Assembly: GCF_014650995.1 (NCBI RefSeq)
Contig: NZ_BMWA01000004.1
Span: forward strand, 315,612-379,611
Length of the DNA stretch: 64,000 nt
DNA from: Streptomyces viridiviolaceus
GTDB taxonomy: Bacteria; Actinomycetota; Actinomycetes; Streptomycetales; Streptomycetaceae
Reading direction: 5' to 3'
The notes beneath the pieces were generated by a model that did no database searches, was not told the origin of the DNA, and saw nothing but the letters and a program-made list of their open reading frames with translations. Shown here in pieces: positions 8,323 to 17,757 of the stretch. The first letter of the stretch is position 1. Every line of letters begins with the position of its first letter. A program made the translations under genes and the position numbers.

Positions 8323-8398
8323 TGCGTGCCCGGGGCTGTGAGGAGCGCCCCGTTCGACGCGGGCCGGTTTGTCAGTGGGCGCCTATAACCTCGTATGC

Positions 8399-10705
8399 GT
8401 GTCGTCTCTCGCGTTGTACCGCCGTTACCGCCCGGAGTCCTTCGCCGAGGTCATCGGGCAGGGGCATGTCACCGACCCGCTGCAGCAGGCGCTGCGGAAC
8501 AACCGGGTCAATCACGCGTACCTGTTCAGCGGTCCGCGCGGGTGCGGGAAGACGACGAGCGCCCGGATCCTGGCCCGGTGCCTGAACTGTGAGCAGGGTC
8601 CCACCCCGACGCCGTGCGGCGAGTGCCAGTCCTGCCGGGACCTCGCCAGGAACGGGCCGGGTTCGATCGACGTCATCGAGATCGACGCGGCCTCGCACGG
8701 TGGTGTGGACGACGCCCGTGACCTGCGCGAGAAGGCGTTCTTCGGCCCGGCGCACAGCCGGTACAAGATCTACATCATCGACGAGGCCCACATGGTCACC
8801 CCGCAGGGATTCAACGCCCTGCTCAAGGTGGTCGAGGAGCCTCCGGAGCATCTGAAGTTCATCTTCGCGACCACCGAACCCGAGAAGGTCATCGGGACCA
8901 TCCGGTCGCGCACCCACCACTACCCCTTCCGGCTCGTGCCGCCCGGCACCCTGCGGGACTACCTCGGCGAGGTGTGCCAGAAGGAGGACATCCCGGTCGA
9001 GGACGGCGTGCTGCCGCTGGTGGTGCGGGCCGGCGCCGGGTCCGTCCGTGACTCCATGTCCGTCATGGACCAGCTGCTTGCGGGCGCGGGCGCCGACGGT
9101 GTGACGTACGCCATGGCGACCGCCCTGCTCGGCTACACCGACGGCTCGCTGCTCGACTCCGTGGTCGAGTCGTTCGCGTCGGGCGACGGTTCCGCGGCCT
9201 TCGAGGTCGTCGACCGGGTGATCGAGGGCGGCAACGACCCGCGGCGCTTCGTCGCCGACCTGCTGGAGCGGCTCCGCGACCTGGTCATCCTCGCCGCCGT
9301 GCCCGACGCGGCGGAGAAGGGGCTCATCGACGCCCCGGCCGACGTCGTGGAGCGGATGCAGGAACAGGCGCGGTCCTTCGGCGCCGCCGAGCTGAGCCGC
9401 GCCGCCGACCTGGTCAACGAGGGGCTCACCGAGATGCGCGGCGCCACCTCGCCCCGCCTCCAGCTGGAGCTGATCTGCGCGCGCGTGCTGCTGCCCGCCG
9501 CGTACGGCGACGAGCGCTCGGTGATGGCCCGTCTGGACCGGATCGAGCGCGGCGTGCAGTTCTCCCCGGGCGCGGGCGCCCCCGCGATGGCGTACGTTCC
9601 CGGGCCCGACGCCCACGCGGGTGCCTCCGGTGCGGCCGCCGCTCCGGTTCCGCCGGGGGGCGGGCCGGCCGCGGCACGTGCGGCGGTACGGACGGCGCCG
9701 GGTGCCGGGGGTCCGGCTGCCGGTGCCCCGGCGGCCGGGGCGGGCGTGCCTTCCGGGGGGCCCTCGAGCGCGTCCCCCGGTGCTCCCGCCGGTCCTGCCG
9801 CGCCCGCCCCGCAGCCCGGCACCGATGCCCCTGCACCTGCCCCCGCGCCCGCACCGGCTCCCGCGCCCGCACCCACCTCCGCGCCCGCACCCACCTCCGC
9901 GCCCGCGCCGGGTGCCTGGCCCACCGCCGCCTCCGCGGGTGGCGGGCGGCGTCCCGGAGGGTGGCCCACTGCGGCTCCCGCGGGCGGCGGGCAGTCCCAG
10001 GCGCCGGCCCCCGCCGCCTCCCCTCCGGCTGCTCCGGCCGCGCCCGGACCCGCCGCTGCCCCCGCGCCCGCGAGCGGCGGCCTGGACCCCCGCTCGATCT
10101 GGCCCAACATCCTGGAGGCGGTCAAGAACCGCCGCAGGTTCACCTGGATCCTGCTCAGCCAGAACGCCCAGGTGACCGGCTTCGACGGCACGTCGCTCCA
10201 GCTCGGCTTCGTCAACGCCGGCGCTCGTGACAACTTCCTGAGCAGCGGCAGCGAGGACGTACTGCGGCAGGCCCTGACCGAGCAGTTCAACGTGCAGTGG
10301 AAGATCGAGGCGGTCGTCGACCCCTCCGGCGGTTCGGCACCGCCCCCCGCCGGCCCCTCCGGCGGCTACGGCGGTTCCGGCAGCGGCGGTTACGCGAACA
10401 ACGCCGGTGGCGGTTTCGGCGGCCCCGGCAACGGGGGCGGTACGCCCGCCCCGCGCCCGGCGTCGCCCGCGCCCGCGGCGCCCACGCCCTCGGCCCCGCC
10501 CGCGGCCCCGTCGGCCGTCGCCCCCGCGCCGGCCGCCGCCCCCGCACCCGCGTCCCCGGCACCCGAGCCGCCGCCCCCGGTCTCCCCGGAGGACGACATC
10601 CCCGAGGACGACGACCCCGACCTCGACGAGTCGGCCCTGTCCGGCCAGGAACTGCTGGTGCGGGAGCTCGGAGCGACCGTGGTCGAGGAGATCGCGCACG
10701 AGTAG
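8399..10705 (+). CDS. dnaX: DNA polymerase III subunit gamma/tau
   Basis: A 768-aa clamp-loader ATPase. The AAA+ domain carries Walker A GPRGCGKT near residue 42, the zinc module C-x8-C-x2-C-x2-C ([19 protein letters not shown], about residues 61-79) and Walker B IIDEAH near residue 125. After the clamp-loader collar (to about residue 370) comes a 190-residue Ala/Pro/Gly linker with short AP and APTS repeats, then the tau-type domain (about 560-650) that contacts the polymerase and helicase, and an acidic tail. I chose GTG 8399 because [13 protein letters not shown] is the conserved N-terminus; ten residues upstream are not conserved. Only a full-length product is evident; no gamma-producing frameshift site was recognised. 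Confidence 0.97.
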   Translation: MSSLALYRRYRPESFAEVIGQGHVTDPLQQALRNNRVNHAYLFSGPRGCGKTTSARILARCLNCEQGPTPTPCGECQSCRDLARNGPGSIDVIEIDAASHGGVDDARDLREKAFFGPAHSRYKIYIIDEAHMVTPQGFNALLKVVEEPPEHLKFIFATTEPEKVIGTIRSRTHHYPFRLVPPGTLRDYLGEVCQKEDIPVEDGVLPLVVRAGAGSVRDSMSVMDQLLAGAGADGVTYAMATALLGYTDGSLLDSVVESFASGDGSAAFEVVDRVIEGGNDPRRFVADLLERLRDLVILAAVPDAAEKGLIDAPADVVERMQEQARSFGAAELSRAADLVNEGLTEMRGATSPRLQLELICARVLLPAAYGDERSVMARLDRIERGVQFSPGAGAPAMAYVPGPDAHAGASGAAAAPVPPGGGPAAARAAVRTAPGAGGPAAGAPAAGAGVPSGGPSSASPGAPAGPAAPAPQPGTDAPAPAPAPAPAPAPAPTSAPAPTSAPAPGAWPTAASAGGGRRPGGWPTAAPAGGGQSQAPAPAASPPAAPAAPGPAAAPAPASGGLDPRSIWPNILEAVKNRRRFTWILLSQNAQVTGFDGTSLQLGFVNAGARDNFLSSGSEDVLRQALTEQFNVQWKIEAVVDPSGGSAPPPAGPSGGYGGSGSGGYANNAGGGFGGPGNGGGTPAPRPASPAPAAPTPSAPPAAPSAVAPAPAAAPAPASPAPEPPPPVSPEDDIPEDDDPDLDESALSGQELLVRELGATVVEEIAHE

Positions 10706-10834
10706 CCCGGACAGGCGGGGCCGCGCCTCCCGCCCGCCCTTCGGCACCGCTCCCGGGCCCGGCTGGAGGAAGCCACAAACCCCCGGCGCCCCTCGGCTCG
10801 GAAGCCCGCACAAACCAGACGGCCGCGCTCCCGT

Positions 10835-10840
10835 TAGGCT
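10835..10840 (+). promoter_or_regulatory. Candidate -10 box for a leaderless purD transcript
   Basis: TAGGCT is followed by exactly 7 nt and then the GTG of purD, with no Shine-Dalgarno sequence. This is the geometry of leaderless mRNAs in Streptomyces, where transcription starts at the start codon. The same hexamer and spacing recur before the gene at 26532. Confidence 0.6.
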
Positions 10841-10847
10841 GACCCCC

Positions 10848-12101
10848 GTGAAGGTCCTCGTCATCGGCGGCGGCGCCCGCGAACACGCCCTGTGCCGTTC
10901 CCTGTCCCTCGACCCCGACGTCACCGCGCTGCACTGCGCCCCCGGCAACGCCGGCATCGCCGAGGTCGCCGAGCTGCACCCGGTCGACGCCCTCGACGGC
11001 GCGGCCGTGTCCGCGCTGGCCACGGAGCTGGGCGCCGACCTGGTCGTCGTCGGGCCGGAGGCACCCCTCGTCGCCGGGGTCGCCGACGCCGTGCGCGAGG
11101 CGGGCATCCCGGTCTTCGGCCCCTCCGGGAAGGCCGCGCAGCTCGAGGGCTCCAAGGCCTTCGCCAAGGACGTCATGGCACACGCCGGGGTGCCCACGGC
11201 ACGCTCGTACGTCTGCACGACTGCCGAGGAGGTCGACGCGGCACTCGACGCCTTCGGCGCCCCCTACGTCGTCAAGGACGACGGGCTGGCCGCCGGCAAG
11301 GGTGTCGTCGTCACCGGTGACATCGAGGCCGCCCGGGCGCACGCGCGTGCCTGTGAGCGGGTCGTCATCGAGGAGTACCTCGACGGCCCCGAGGTCTCCC
11401 TCTTCGCCATCACCGACGGCGAGAACGTCCGTCCACTCCAGCCCGCCCAGGACTTCAAGCGTGCCCTCGACGGCGACGAGGGCCCGAACACCGGCGGCAT
11501 GGGCGCCTACTCGCCGCTGCCGTGGGCCGACCCCAAGCTCGTCGACGAGGTCGTGGAGACCGTGCTCCAGCCGACCGTCGACGAGATGCGCCGCCGCGGC
11601 ACCCCGTTCTCCGGCCTCCTCTACGCCGGTCTCGCGATCACGTCCCGCGGCGTCCGCGTGATCGAGTTCAACGCCCGTTTCGGCGACCCCGAGACCCAGG
11701 TGGTGCTGGCCCGGCTGCGGACCCCGCTGGCCGGCCTGCTGATGGCCGCCGCCACCGGCAACCTCGCCCCCCTGGAGCCCCTGCGCTGGAGCGAGGACGC
11801 GGCCGTCACCGTGGTCGTCGCCTCGCACAACTACCCCGGCACCCCCCGCACCGGCGATCCGATCACCGGCCTCGACGAGGTGGCCGCCGAGGACGCCCCG
11901 CACGCCTACGTCCTGCACGCCGGCACCCGGCGCGAGGGCGACGCCGTGGTCAGCGCCGGCGGCCGCGTGCTGTCCGTCACGGCCACCGGCAAGGACCTCA
12001 CCGAGGCCCGCGAACGCGCCTACCGGGCCGTCGGCCGCATCGGCCTCGACGGCTCCCAGCACCGTACGGACATCGCGGCGAAGGCGGCGGCGGGCGCGTA
12101 G
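10848..12101 (+). CDS. purD: Phosphoribosylamine-glycine ligase (GAR synthetase)
   Basis: A 417-aa ATP-grasp enzyme joining glycine to phosphoribosylamine, step 2 of IMP synthesis. Visible landmarks are the N-terminal [31 protein letters not shown], the ATP-grasp loop [33 protein letters not shown] and [12 protein letters not shown]. It is full length for the family. It stands alone between dnaX and an unrelated membrane gene rather than in an operon with other pur genes. A likely leaderless promoter precedes it. Confidence 0.97.
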   Translation: MKVLVIGGGAREHALCRSLSLDPDVTALHCAPGNAGIAEVAELHPVDALDGAAVSALATELGADLVVVGPEAPLVAGVADAVREAGIPVFGPSGKAAQLEGSKAFAKDVMAHAGVPTARSYVCTTAEEVDAALDAFGAPYVVKDDGLAAGKGVVVTGDIEAARAHARACERVVIEEYLDGPEVSLFAITDGENVRPLQPAQDFKRALDGDEGPNTGGMGAYSPLPWADPKLVDEVVETVLQPTVDEMRRRGTPFSGLLYAGLAITSRGVRVIEFNARFGDPETQVVLARLRTPLAGLLMAAATGNLAPLEPLRWSEDAAVTVVVASHNYPGTPRTGDPITGLDEVAAEDAPHAYVLHAGTRREGDAVVSAGGRVLSVTATGKDLTEARERAYRAVGRIGLDGSQHRTDIAAKAAAGA

Positions 12102-12139
12102 CCCGAGCCAGGAGAAGGTCCCCTCCGCAGCGAACCCGA

Positions 12140-12173
12140 CAGGCCCCGGCTCCGTCTCAGGAACCGGGGCCTG
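12140..12173 (+). terminator. Terminator hairpin after purD
   Basis: CAGGCCCCGG (12140-12149) pairs with CCGGGGCCTG (12164-12173) around a 14-nt loop, 38 nt after the purD stop. The rest of the 299-nt gap up to 12400 contains direct aggacagcca-type short repeats just before the next gene and nothing else recognisable. Confidence 0.7.
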
Positions 12174-12400
12174 ACCCTTGCTGTCCGTCATCCACCTTTC
12201 CCCAAAGCCATTCCATCGAGTGACCAATGCGCCATACGGCTGACGGGTGCGCGGGCCCCAACTAGGGTGCCGCGCAAGCGTTCCGGCACTTGGCCCACCG
12301 ATATTGCGATGTCAGTGGCGGGTGCCACAGTGGGGGAGTGAGCACCGCCAGGAGAGCACCAGGACAGCCAAGGACAGCCAGGAGGGGGTGAGGTCCGGTC

Positions 12401-14260
12401 GTGACCGGTATGGGTGTGGAGGTGGGCGCGCAGGCCGCGCGTTCCCGGGCGTTGGCCGTGCTGCGGATCCGCAGCCGGGCGCTGGCCGTCGCGCTGCTGC
12501 CCGCTGCCGCCGCCGTGGTCCTGCTCGTGGGCGGCTCCACCGGCCATCTCGTGGGCGGCGGCTGGGACGCCGCCCGCTGGTCCGTGTCGGTCGTCGGTCT
12601 GCTCGTCCTGCTCGCCGCCGTCGGTGTGGCCCTCGTCGTCGTCCGCGCCCGCCCGGCCATGACCCCGACGGTCCCGATCGCCGAGGAGTCGGCGCCGGAT
12701 CTGTACCGGATGGTGCGCGACCTGGCCGACCGGCTGGACGTCCCCGCACCCTCGGCGATAGCACTCACGCCGGACTGCGACAGCTGGCTGGAGGACCGCA
12801 CCCACCGGGCGCACGCGCCCCCGCCGCCGGAGCGGCACGACGACGTGGCGGGCGTGGGCGGATCGCCGCACCGCCGGTCCGAGGCCGCGCCGGTCCTCGT
12901 CATCGGCTCACCCTTCCTGTGGTGGATGCGCGTGGGCGAACTGCGCGCGGTCCTCGCCCCGGTCGTCGCCGGTACGGGACCGTCGGCGCACCCCGACATA
13001 GCCTCCGCCCGGCGCTTCGTGCAGGGCCTGGACGCCGCGGTGGCCGTGGCCTCGGCGGGCGGCCGCTGCCCGCTGTCCCGCGCGGTGTGCGTGGGCCTGG
13101 GCTGGGTGTCCCGGCTCCTGCTGCGCAGCTGCCGGGGTCATGCCGCCGAGATGGAGCGGGGTGTCGCGGCGGCGGCCGCCGAGCGTGCACAGGCTGTGGA
13201 CTACGGTCTGCGGATCGTCGCCCAGGAACAGGTCGGCCTGGCGTACGCGGGCTGGGACCGGTTGCTGACCCGGGTGGCGCTGCCCGCCTGGCGGATGGGC
13301 CGCTGGCCCTCCCGGCTGGACGTCGGCGTCGTCGCGGCGCTCACGGAGCTGTCCCGCCGGGACCGGCTGGCCGAGGGTTTCGCCTCCCGTCTGGGCGAGC
13401 GCCCCGCCTGCGACCTGCTGGAGGAGCCCGGCCTCGTGGACGGGGCGGTCTCCCTGCTCGCCGCCCGCCTCTTCCACGGAGGGCCGGCCGAGTCCGGCCC
13501 GGACTGGTCGCCGGTGGAGTGGGACGAGTACCCGGAGGAGGTCGTCGACCGGACCTGGCGCACGAACGCGGCACGCCTCCACCGCGTCCTGGACACCCTG
13601 GGCGTCCGCCGCACCGCCGAAACGGCCGCGCCGGGATCCGACGGCCCCACCCTGGCCCGCGTCCTGGACCACCTCACGGACCTGTCCGCTTCCACCACCG
13701 ACCCGCGCCCGGCAGCGCACGGCACGACCGGTGCGGCCGAGCAGGGTACCCGCGAGGACGGTCCGATTCCCGACGGCGACCACGGGCACCCCGGACAGCA
13801 CCACGCCGATCACGACGACGATCTCGCCGGCACCACCCCCCGCGGCGCCGCCCTCGCCGCCGGGCTCAGCGCCCAGCTGGCCCGCGAGGAGGCCGAGACC
13901 GCCGGGCCCTCCACCCCTGCCGCGGCCCCCGCCGTGTCCCCCGTCGCAGCGGCCGGCCCGGACACCGCCCTGTGGGACGACCGGGTGCTCCCCCTGTTCC
14001 CCCTGCAGTCCCCGCGCACCGGCCGCGAGATCCTCACCGACCACATCACGGCGATGGTGTGCTGCGCGGCGATGGACACGGCAGGCGCGTCCCCCGGCCT
14101 GGACTGGCTCGACGGCCCCTCGCTCCTGGTCAACGGCGAACGGGCGGCGGATCTGGGCCCCCGCGTCCGCAGCCTCGTCGAGAGCGGCGACCCGGCCCCC
14201 TTGCGCGCCTGGCTGACCGAGCTCGGCATACGCCCGGAGAAGCCGGTACGCCTGGTCTGA
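12401..14260 (+). CDS. Membrane protein with a degenerate M48-like peptidase core
   Basis: A 619-aa protein with two N-terminal TM segments (about residues 28-48 and 62-85). The following part has the layout of an M48 (HtpX/Ste24) peptidase: APDLYRMVRDLADRLDVPAPSAIAL, then VLVIGSPFLWWMRVGELRAVLAP. At the position where M48 enzymes carry HExxH after ELRAVLA, this protein reads PVVAGTG, so the zinc ligands are missing. The second half (from about residue 420) is disordered, His/Asp-rich, then Ala-rich, ending in a conserved-looking LFPLQSPRTGREILTDHI block. The start GTG 12401 is 13 nt after GGAGGGGG. It is probably a non-catalytic scaffold or pseudoprotease. It is monocistronic. Confidence 0.7.
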   Translation: MTGMGVEVGAQAARSRALAVLRIRSRALAVALLPAAAAVVLLVGGSTGHLVGGGWDAARWSVSVVGLLVLLAAVGVALVVVRARPAMTPTVPIAEESAPDLYRMVRDLADRLDVPAPSAIALTPDCDSWLEDRTHRAHAPPPPERHDDVAGVGGSPHRRSEAAPVLVIGSPFLWWMRVGELRAVLAPVVAGTGPSAHPDIASARRFVQGLDAAVAVASAGGRCPLSRAVCVGLGWVSRLLLRSCRGHAAEMERGVAAAAAERAQAVDYGLRIVAQEQVGLAYAGWDRLLTRVALPAWRMGRWPSRLDVGVVAALTELSRRDRLAEGFASRLGERPACDLLEEPGLVDGAVSLLAARLFHGGPAESGPDWSPVEWDEYPEEVVDRTWRTNAARLHRVLDTLGVRRTAETAAPGSDGPTLARVLDHLTDLSASTTDPRPAAHGTTGAAEQGTREDGPIPDGDHGHPGQHHADHDDDLAGTTPRGAALAAGLSAQLAREEAETAGPSTPAAAPAVSPVAAAGPDTALWDDRVLPLFPLQSPRTGREILTDHITAMVCCAAMDTAGASPGLDWLDGPSLLVNGERAADLGPRVRSLVESGDPAPLRAWLTELGIRPEKPVRLV

Positions 14261-14274
14261 GAAGCCCCCGACCC

Positions 14275-14325
14275 CGGAGGTCGCACGGACACCGACTGCG
14301 TGGACCCCCGAGCCCACGACCTCCG
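14275..14325 (+). terminator. Possible terminator, long-loop inverted repeat
   Basis: CGGAGGTCG (14275-14283) is the exact reverse complement of CGACCTCCG (14317-14325), starting 14 nt after the upstream stop. The 33-nt loop makes it a weak terminator candidate. Confidence 0.4.
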
Positions 14326-14482
14326 AGATCCCTGAATCGGATCCTCCGCTTCCTCTTTCGGTCACTTCGCAACGAACAGTGACAGCTCGCGCGCGAAATG
14401 TGATGTGCTGGGACCGATCGCGCACATGGCAAAGGCGTACGTCATACGCACGACCACGGGGGCACGAGGGAGGGGATGTCCC

Positions 14483-15991
14483 ATGGCGTCCGAGCAGATC
14501 CGCCGCTGGGAGTCCGGAGCACTCGCGCACGCCGTGACGGACCCCTTCGGACAGGGACCCGTCCCCTGGCTGCGAGGCGGCGAGACGTACTTCGGGGACA
14601 CCGGCCAGGTCGTCCCCTGGTACGTGGACCCGGACCCGGCGCACGACCCCGCCCGCGACCCGCGGGCTAAGCCCCGCACGAACCCCGAGCGGCGCTCCGG
14701 CGGAGGCCCGCGCGCCGCCGACGACGTGCACCGCCAGATCAAGGGCTTCACCGCCACCGGAGCCGCCGCACCCGGCGAGGCCATCGACTTCCACATCACC
14801 GTCGACCCGCCCCAGGAGTTCGCCGTCGACGTGTACCGGATCGGCCATTACGGCGGTGACGGCGCCACGAAGATCACCACCAGTCCCCGCCTGTCCGGCA
14901 TCGTCCAGCCCCCGCCGCTCACCGCAGACCGCACGGTCTCCTGCCACCACTGGTGGCTGTCCTGGCGGCTGCAGATCCCGTCGTACTGGAACATCGGCGC
15001 GTACGTCGCCGTGCTCACCACCGCCGACGGCTACCGGTCCCACGTCCCCTTCACCGTCCGCGACAGCCACCCGGCCGACCTGCTCCTCCTCCTGCCGGAC
15101 ATCACCTGGCAGGCGTACAACCTCTACCCGGAGGACGGCCGCACCGGCGCCAGCCTCTACCACGCCTGGGACGAGGAGGGCCGGCTGCTGGGCGAGGCCG
15201 ACGCCGCGACGACCGTCTCCTTCGACCGGCCGTACGCGGGAGCCGGCCTCCCCCTCCACGTCGGCCACGCCTACGACTTCATCCGCTTCGCCGAGCGCTA
15301 CGGCTACGACCTCGCCTACGCCGACGCCCGCGACCTGCACTCCGGCCGCGTCGACCCGAGCCGCTACCGCGGCCTGGTCTTCCCCGGCCACGACGAGTAC
15401 TGGTCCGCCGCCATGCGCCGCACCACCGAACTCGCCCGCGAGCACGGGACGTCCCTGGTCTTCCTCTCCGCCAACACCATGTACTGGCAGGTGGAACTGG
15501 GCCCCTCCCCGTCCGGTGTCCCCGACCGCCTGCTGACCTGCCGCAAGCGCCAGGGGCCGGGCCGGCCGGTGCTGTGGCGGGAGATCGACCGGGCCGAGCA
15601 GCAGCTGATCGGCATCCAGTACGCGGGCCGCGTCCCGGAACCGCACCCGCTGATCGTCCGCAACGCCGACCACTGGCTGTGGGAGGCCACCGGGGCGCAC
15701 GAGGGCGACGGGATCGAGGACATGGTCGCGGGCGAGGCCGACCGCTACTTCCCGCGCACGCCGCTCCCGGAGCACGACGAGCGCGTCCTGCTGGCCCACT
15801 CCCCGTACACCGACGCCGACGGCGTCCGGCGCCACCAGGAGACGTCCCTGTACCGGGCCTCGTCGGGCGCCTGGGTCTTCGCATCCGGAACGTTCGCCTG
15901 GTCCCCGGCCCTGGACCGCCCCGGCCACGTCGACCCGCGCATCCAGCGCGCCACCGCCAACCTCCTGGACCGCATCTGCAAACGCGACTGA
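14483..15991 (+). CDS. N,N-dimethylformamidase large-subunit-like protein
   Basis: A 502-aa protein resembling the beta (large) subunit domain of N,N-dimethylformamidase, an iron amidohydrolase. Landmarks are VDVYRIGHYGGDGA (about residue 117), LLLLLPDITWQAYNLY (about 200) and the strongly conserved LVFPGHDEYWS (about 295), followed by a Gln/Trp-rich AAA-free C-terminal half. The known enzyme is larger and works with a small alpha subunit; no such gene is nearby. The start ATG 14483 has GGGAGGGG 7 nt upstream. There is no signal peptide. The real substrate is unknown. It is widespread in streptomycetes between purD and purC. Confidence 0.75.
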   Translation: MASEQIRRWESGALAHAVTDPFGQGPVPWLRGGETYFGDTGQVVPWYVDPDPAHDPARDPRAKPRTNPERRSGGGPRAADDVHRQIKGFTATGAAAPGEAIDFHITVDPPQEFAVDVYRIGHYGGDGATKITTSPRLSGIVQPPPLTADRTVSCHHWWLSWRLQIPSYWNIGAYVAVLTTADGYRSHVPFTVRDSHPADLLLLLPDITWQAYNLYPEDGRTGASLYHAWDEEGRLLGEADAATTVSFDRPYAGAGLPLHVGHAYDFIRFAERYGYDLAYADARDLHSGRVDPSRYRGLVFPGHDEYWSAAMRRTTELAREHGTSLVFLSANTMYWQVELGPSPSGVPDRLLTCRKRQGPGRPVLWREIDRAEQQLIGIQYAGRVPEPHPLIVRNADHWLWEATGAHEGDGIEDMVAGEADRYFPRTPLPEHDERVLLAHSPYTDADGVRRHQETSLYRASSGAWVFASGTFAWSPALDRPGHVDPRIQRATANLLDRICKRD

Positions 15992-16079
15992 CCGGACCGG
16001 CCGCCACCGACCCCCTGTCCCTCGACCGACCGGGCATACGGGAGAATCGAGCCATTGGACAGAACCACGGGGAGGAACC

Positions 16080-16988
16080 GTGTCCGGATTCGTCGAAAAG
16101 CCCGAGCCGATCCAGGTTCCGGGCCTGGTGCATCTGCACACCGGCAAGGTGCGCGAGCTGTACCGGAACGAGGCGGGCGACCTCGTGATGGTCGCCAGCG
16201 ACCGCATCTCCGCCTACGACTGGGTGCTGCCGACCGAGATCCCCGACAAGGGCCGGATCCTCACCCAGCTCTCCCTGTGGTGGTTCGAGCAGCTCGCCGA
16301 CCTGGCCCCCAACCACGTCCTGAGCACCGAGCTGCCCGCCGGCGCCCCCGCCGACTGGCAGGGCCGGGCGCTGGTCTGCAAGTCCCTGCGGATGGTCCCC
16401 GTGGAGTGCGTGGCCCGCGGCTACCTCACCGGCTCGGGGCTGGCCGAGTACCAGGAGTCCCGCACCGTCTGCGGTCTCGCCCTCCCCGAGGGCCTCGTCG
16501 ACGGCTCCGAGCTGCCCGCCCCGATCTTCACCCCGGCCACCAAGGCCGAGGTCGGCGAGCACGACGAGAACGTCTCCTACGAAGAGGTCGCCCGCCAGGT
16601 CGGCGCGGACACCGCGGCCCGGCTGCGCCAGGCCACCCTCGCCGTCTACTCCCGCGCCCGGGACATCGCCCGCGACCGCGGGATCATCCTCGCGGACACC
16701 AAGTTCGAGTTCGGCTTCGAGGGCGAGCAGAACGAGAACCTGGTACTCGCCGACGAGGTCCTCACCCCCGACTCCTCCCGCTTCTGGCCGGCCGACCAGT
16801 GGCAGCCGGGCCGCGCGCAGCCGTCGTACGACAAGCAGTTCGTCCGGGACTGGCTGACCTCGGCGGAGTCCGGCTGGGACCGCAAGAGCGAGCAGCCCCC
16901 GCCGCCGCTGCCCCCGCAGGTCGTGGAGGCCACCCGCGCCAAGTACGTGGAGGCGTACGAGCGGCTGACCGGCCTGAGCTGGTCCTAG
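16080..16988 (+). CDS. purC: SAICAR synthase
   Basis: A 302-aa phosphoribosylaminoimidazole-succinocarboxamide synthase, adding aspartate to CAIR in IMP synthesis. Landmarks are HTGKVRELY, VASDRISAYDWVLP, VPVECVARGYLTGSGLAEY, ILADTKFEFG and DEVLTPDSSRFWP. This is the longer, eukaryote/actinobacteria-like form. GTG start with GGGGAGGAA just upstream. It is monocistronic and ends at a strong terminator shared with the convergent tRNA-Gly. Confidence 0.97.
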   Translation: MSGFVEKPEPIQVPGLVHLHTGKVRELYRNEAGDLVMVASDRISAYDWVLPTEIPDKGRILTQLSLWWFEQLADLAPNHVLSTELPAGAPADWQGRALVCKSLRMVPVECVARGYLTGSGLAEYQESRTVCGLALPEGLVDGSELPAPIFTPATKAEVGEHDENVSYEEVARQVGADTAARLRQATLAVYSRARDIARDRGIILADTKFEFGFEGEQNENLVLADEVLTPDSSRFWPADQWQPGRAQPSYDKQFVRDWLTSAESGWDRKSEQPPPPLPPQVVEATRAKYVEAYERLTGLSWS

Positions 16989-17010
16989 GAAGCCTGATCC
17001 GGACACGAAA

Positions 17011-17040
17011 AAGCCCCCGGCCGAGACCGGGGGCTTCTTC
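17011..17040. terminator. Shared terminator of purC and tRNA-Gly
   Basis: AAGCCCCCGG (17011-17020) pairs with CCGGGGGCTT (17027-17036), 6-nt loop, with a CTTC tail on the plus strand and AAA-derived U run on the minus strand. It lies between the convergent purC and tRNA-Gly(GCC). Confidence 0.85.
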
Positions 17041-17046
17041 ACACGG

Positions 17047-17119
17047 AGCGGACGACGAGGCTCGAACTCGCGACCTCAACCTTGGCAAGGTTGCGCTCTA
17101 CCAACTGAGCTACGTCCGC
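17047..17119 (-). tRNA. tRNA-Gly(GCC), copy 1
   Basis: Minus-strand acceptor GCGGACG pairs with CGTCCGC. The anticodon loop CTTGCCAAG gives GCC and the T-loop is TTCGAGC. Length is 73 nt with discriminator T and CCA not encoded. It is identical to the copy at 20946-21018. Confidence 0.96.
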
Positions 17120-17142
17120 AGTGCGCCGTTGCGCGAAAGCAA

Positions 17143-17757
17143 CTATACCCAACCCCGCTCCCGAGCGAGACGCACCGCCGCATGCCGGTTCTCCGCCCCG
17201 AGCTTGGTCGCGGCCGACGACAGGTAGTTGCGTACCGTGCCCTCCGCGAGCGCGGCACGCTCGGCGATCTCCGCGACGGGCGCCCCGTCGGCGGCGAGTT
17301 CCAGCACCTCCGCCTCCCGCGCGGTCAGCGGCGAGTCCCCGGCGGAGATCGCGTCGGCGGCCAACTCGGGGTCGACGTAGCGGTTTCCGGCGTGCACCGT
17401 GCGGATGAGCTCGGCGAGCCGCTGTGCGCTGACCGTCTTGGGCACGAACCCCCGCACCCCCGCCGCGAGCGCCCGCTTCAGATGTCCGGGCCGTCCGTGA
17501 CTCGTCACGATCAGCACCCGGCAACCGGGCAGTTCGGCCCGCAGGGATGTGGCGACCTTCACACCGTCGGCGCCGGGCATCTGCAGATCCAGTACGGCGA
17601 CGTCGGGGGCGTGCGCCCGCGCCATCGCCAGCGCCTCCGGCCCGGTGGCCGCCTCGGCGACCACGACCAGGTCGTCCTCCAGGGACAGCAGGGCGGCCAG
17701 CGCCCCACGGATCAGGTGCTCGTCGTCGGCGAGCAGGACACGGACGACCTCCGTCAC
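17143..17757 (-). CDS. NarL/FixJ-family response regulator
   Basis: A 204-aa two-domain regulator. The receiver domain has the acidic DDE near residue 10, phospho-acceptor Asp in VAVLDLQMPG near residue 55, TSH near 83 and K in FVPK near 105. The C-terminal LuxR-type HTH (LTAREAEVLELAADG..., about 145-200) binds DNA. The GTG start overlaps the kinase stop (GTGA at 17754-17757). Its partner kinase and an ABC exporter precede it in one operon, so it probably controls that exporter. Its last codon lies 23 nt from tRNA-Gly. Confidence 0.93.
   Translation of the reverse strand: MTEVVRVLLADDEHLIRGALAALLSLEDDLVVVAEAATGPEALAMARAHAPDVAVLDLQMPGADGVKVATSLRAELPGCRVLIVTSHGRPGHLKRALAAGVRGFVPKTVSAQRLAELIRTVHAGNRYVDPELAADAISAGDSPLTAREAEVLELAADGAPVAEIAERAALAEGTVRNYLSSAATKLGAENRHAAVRLARERGWV

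Noticed and set aside
12908..16207. A 1099-codon minus-strand frame, and a similar 747-codon frame at 2044-4287
   Set aside because: Both are antisense to well supported genes (M48-like, dimethylformamidase-like and the acylase) and have no domain.
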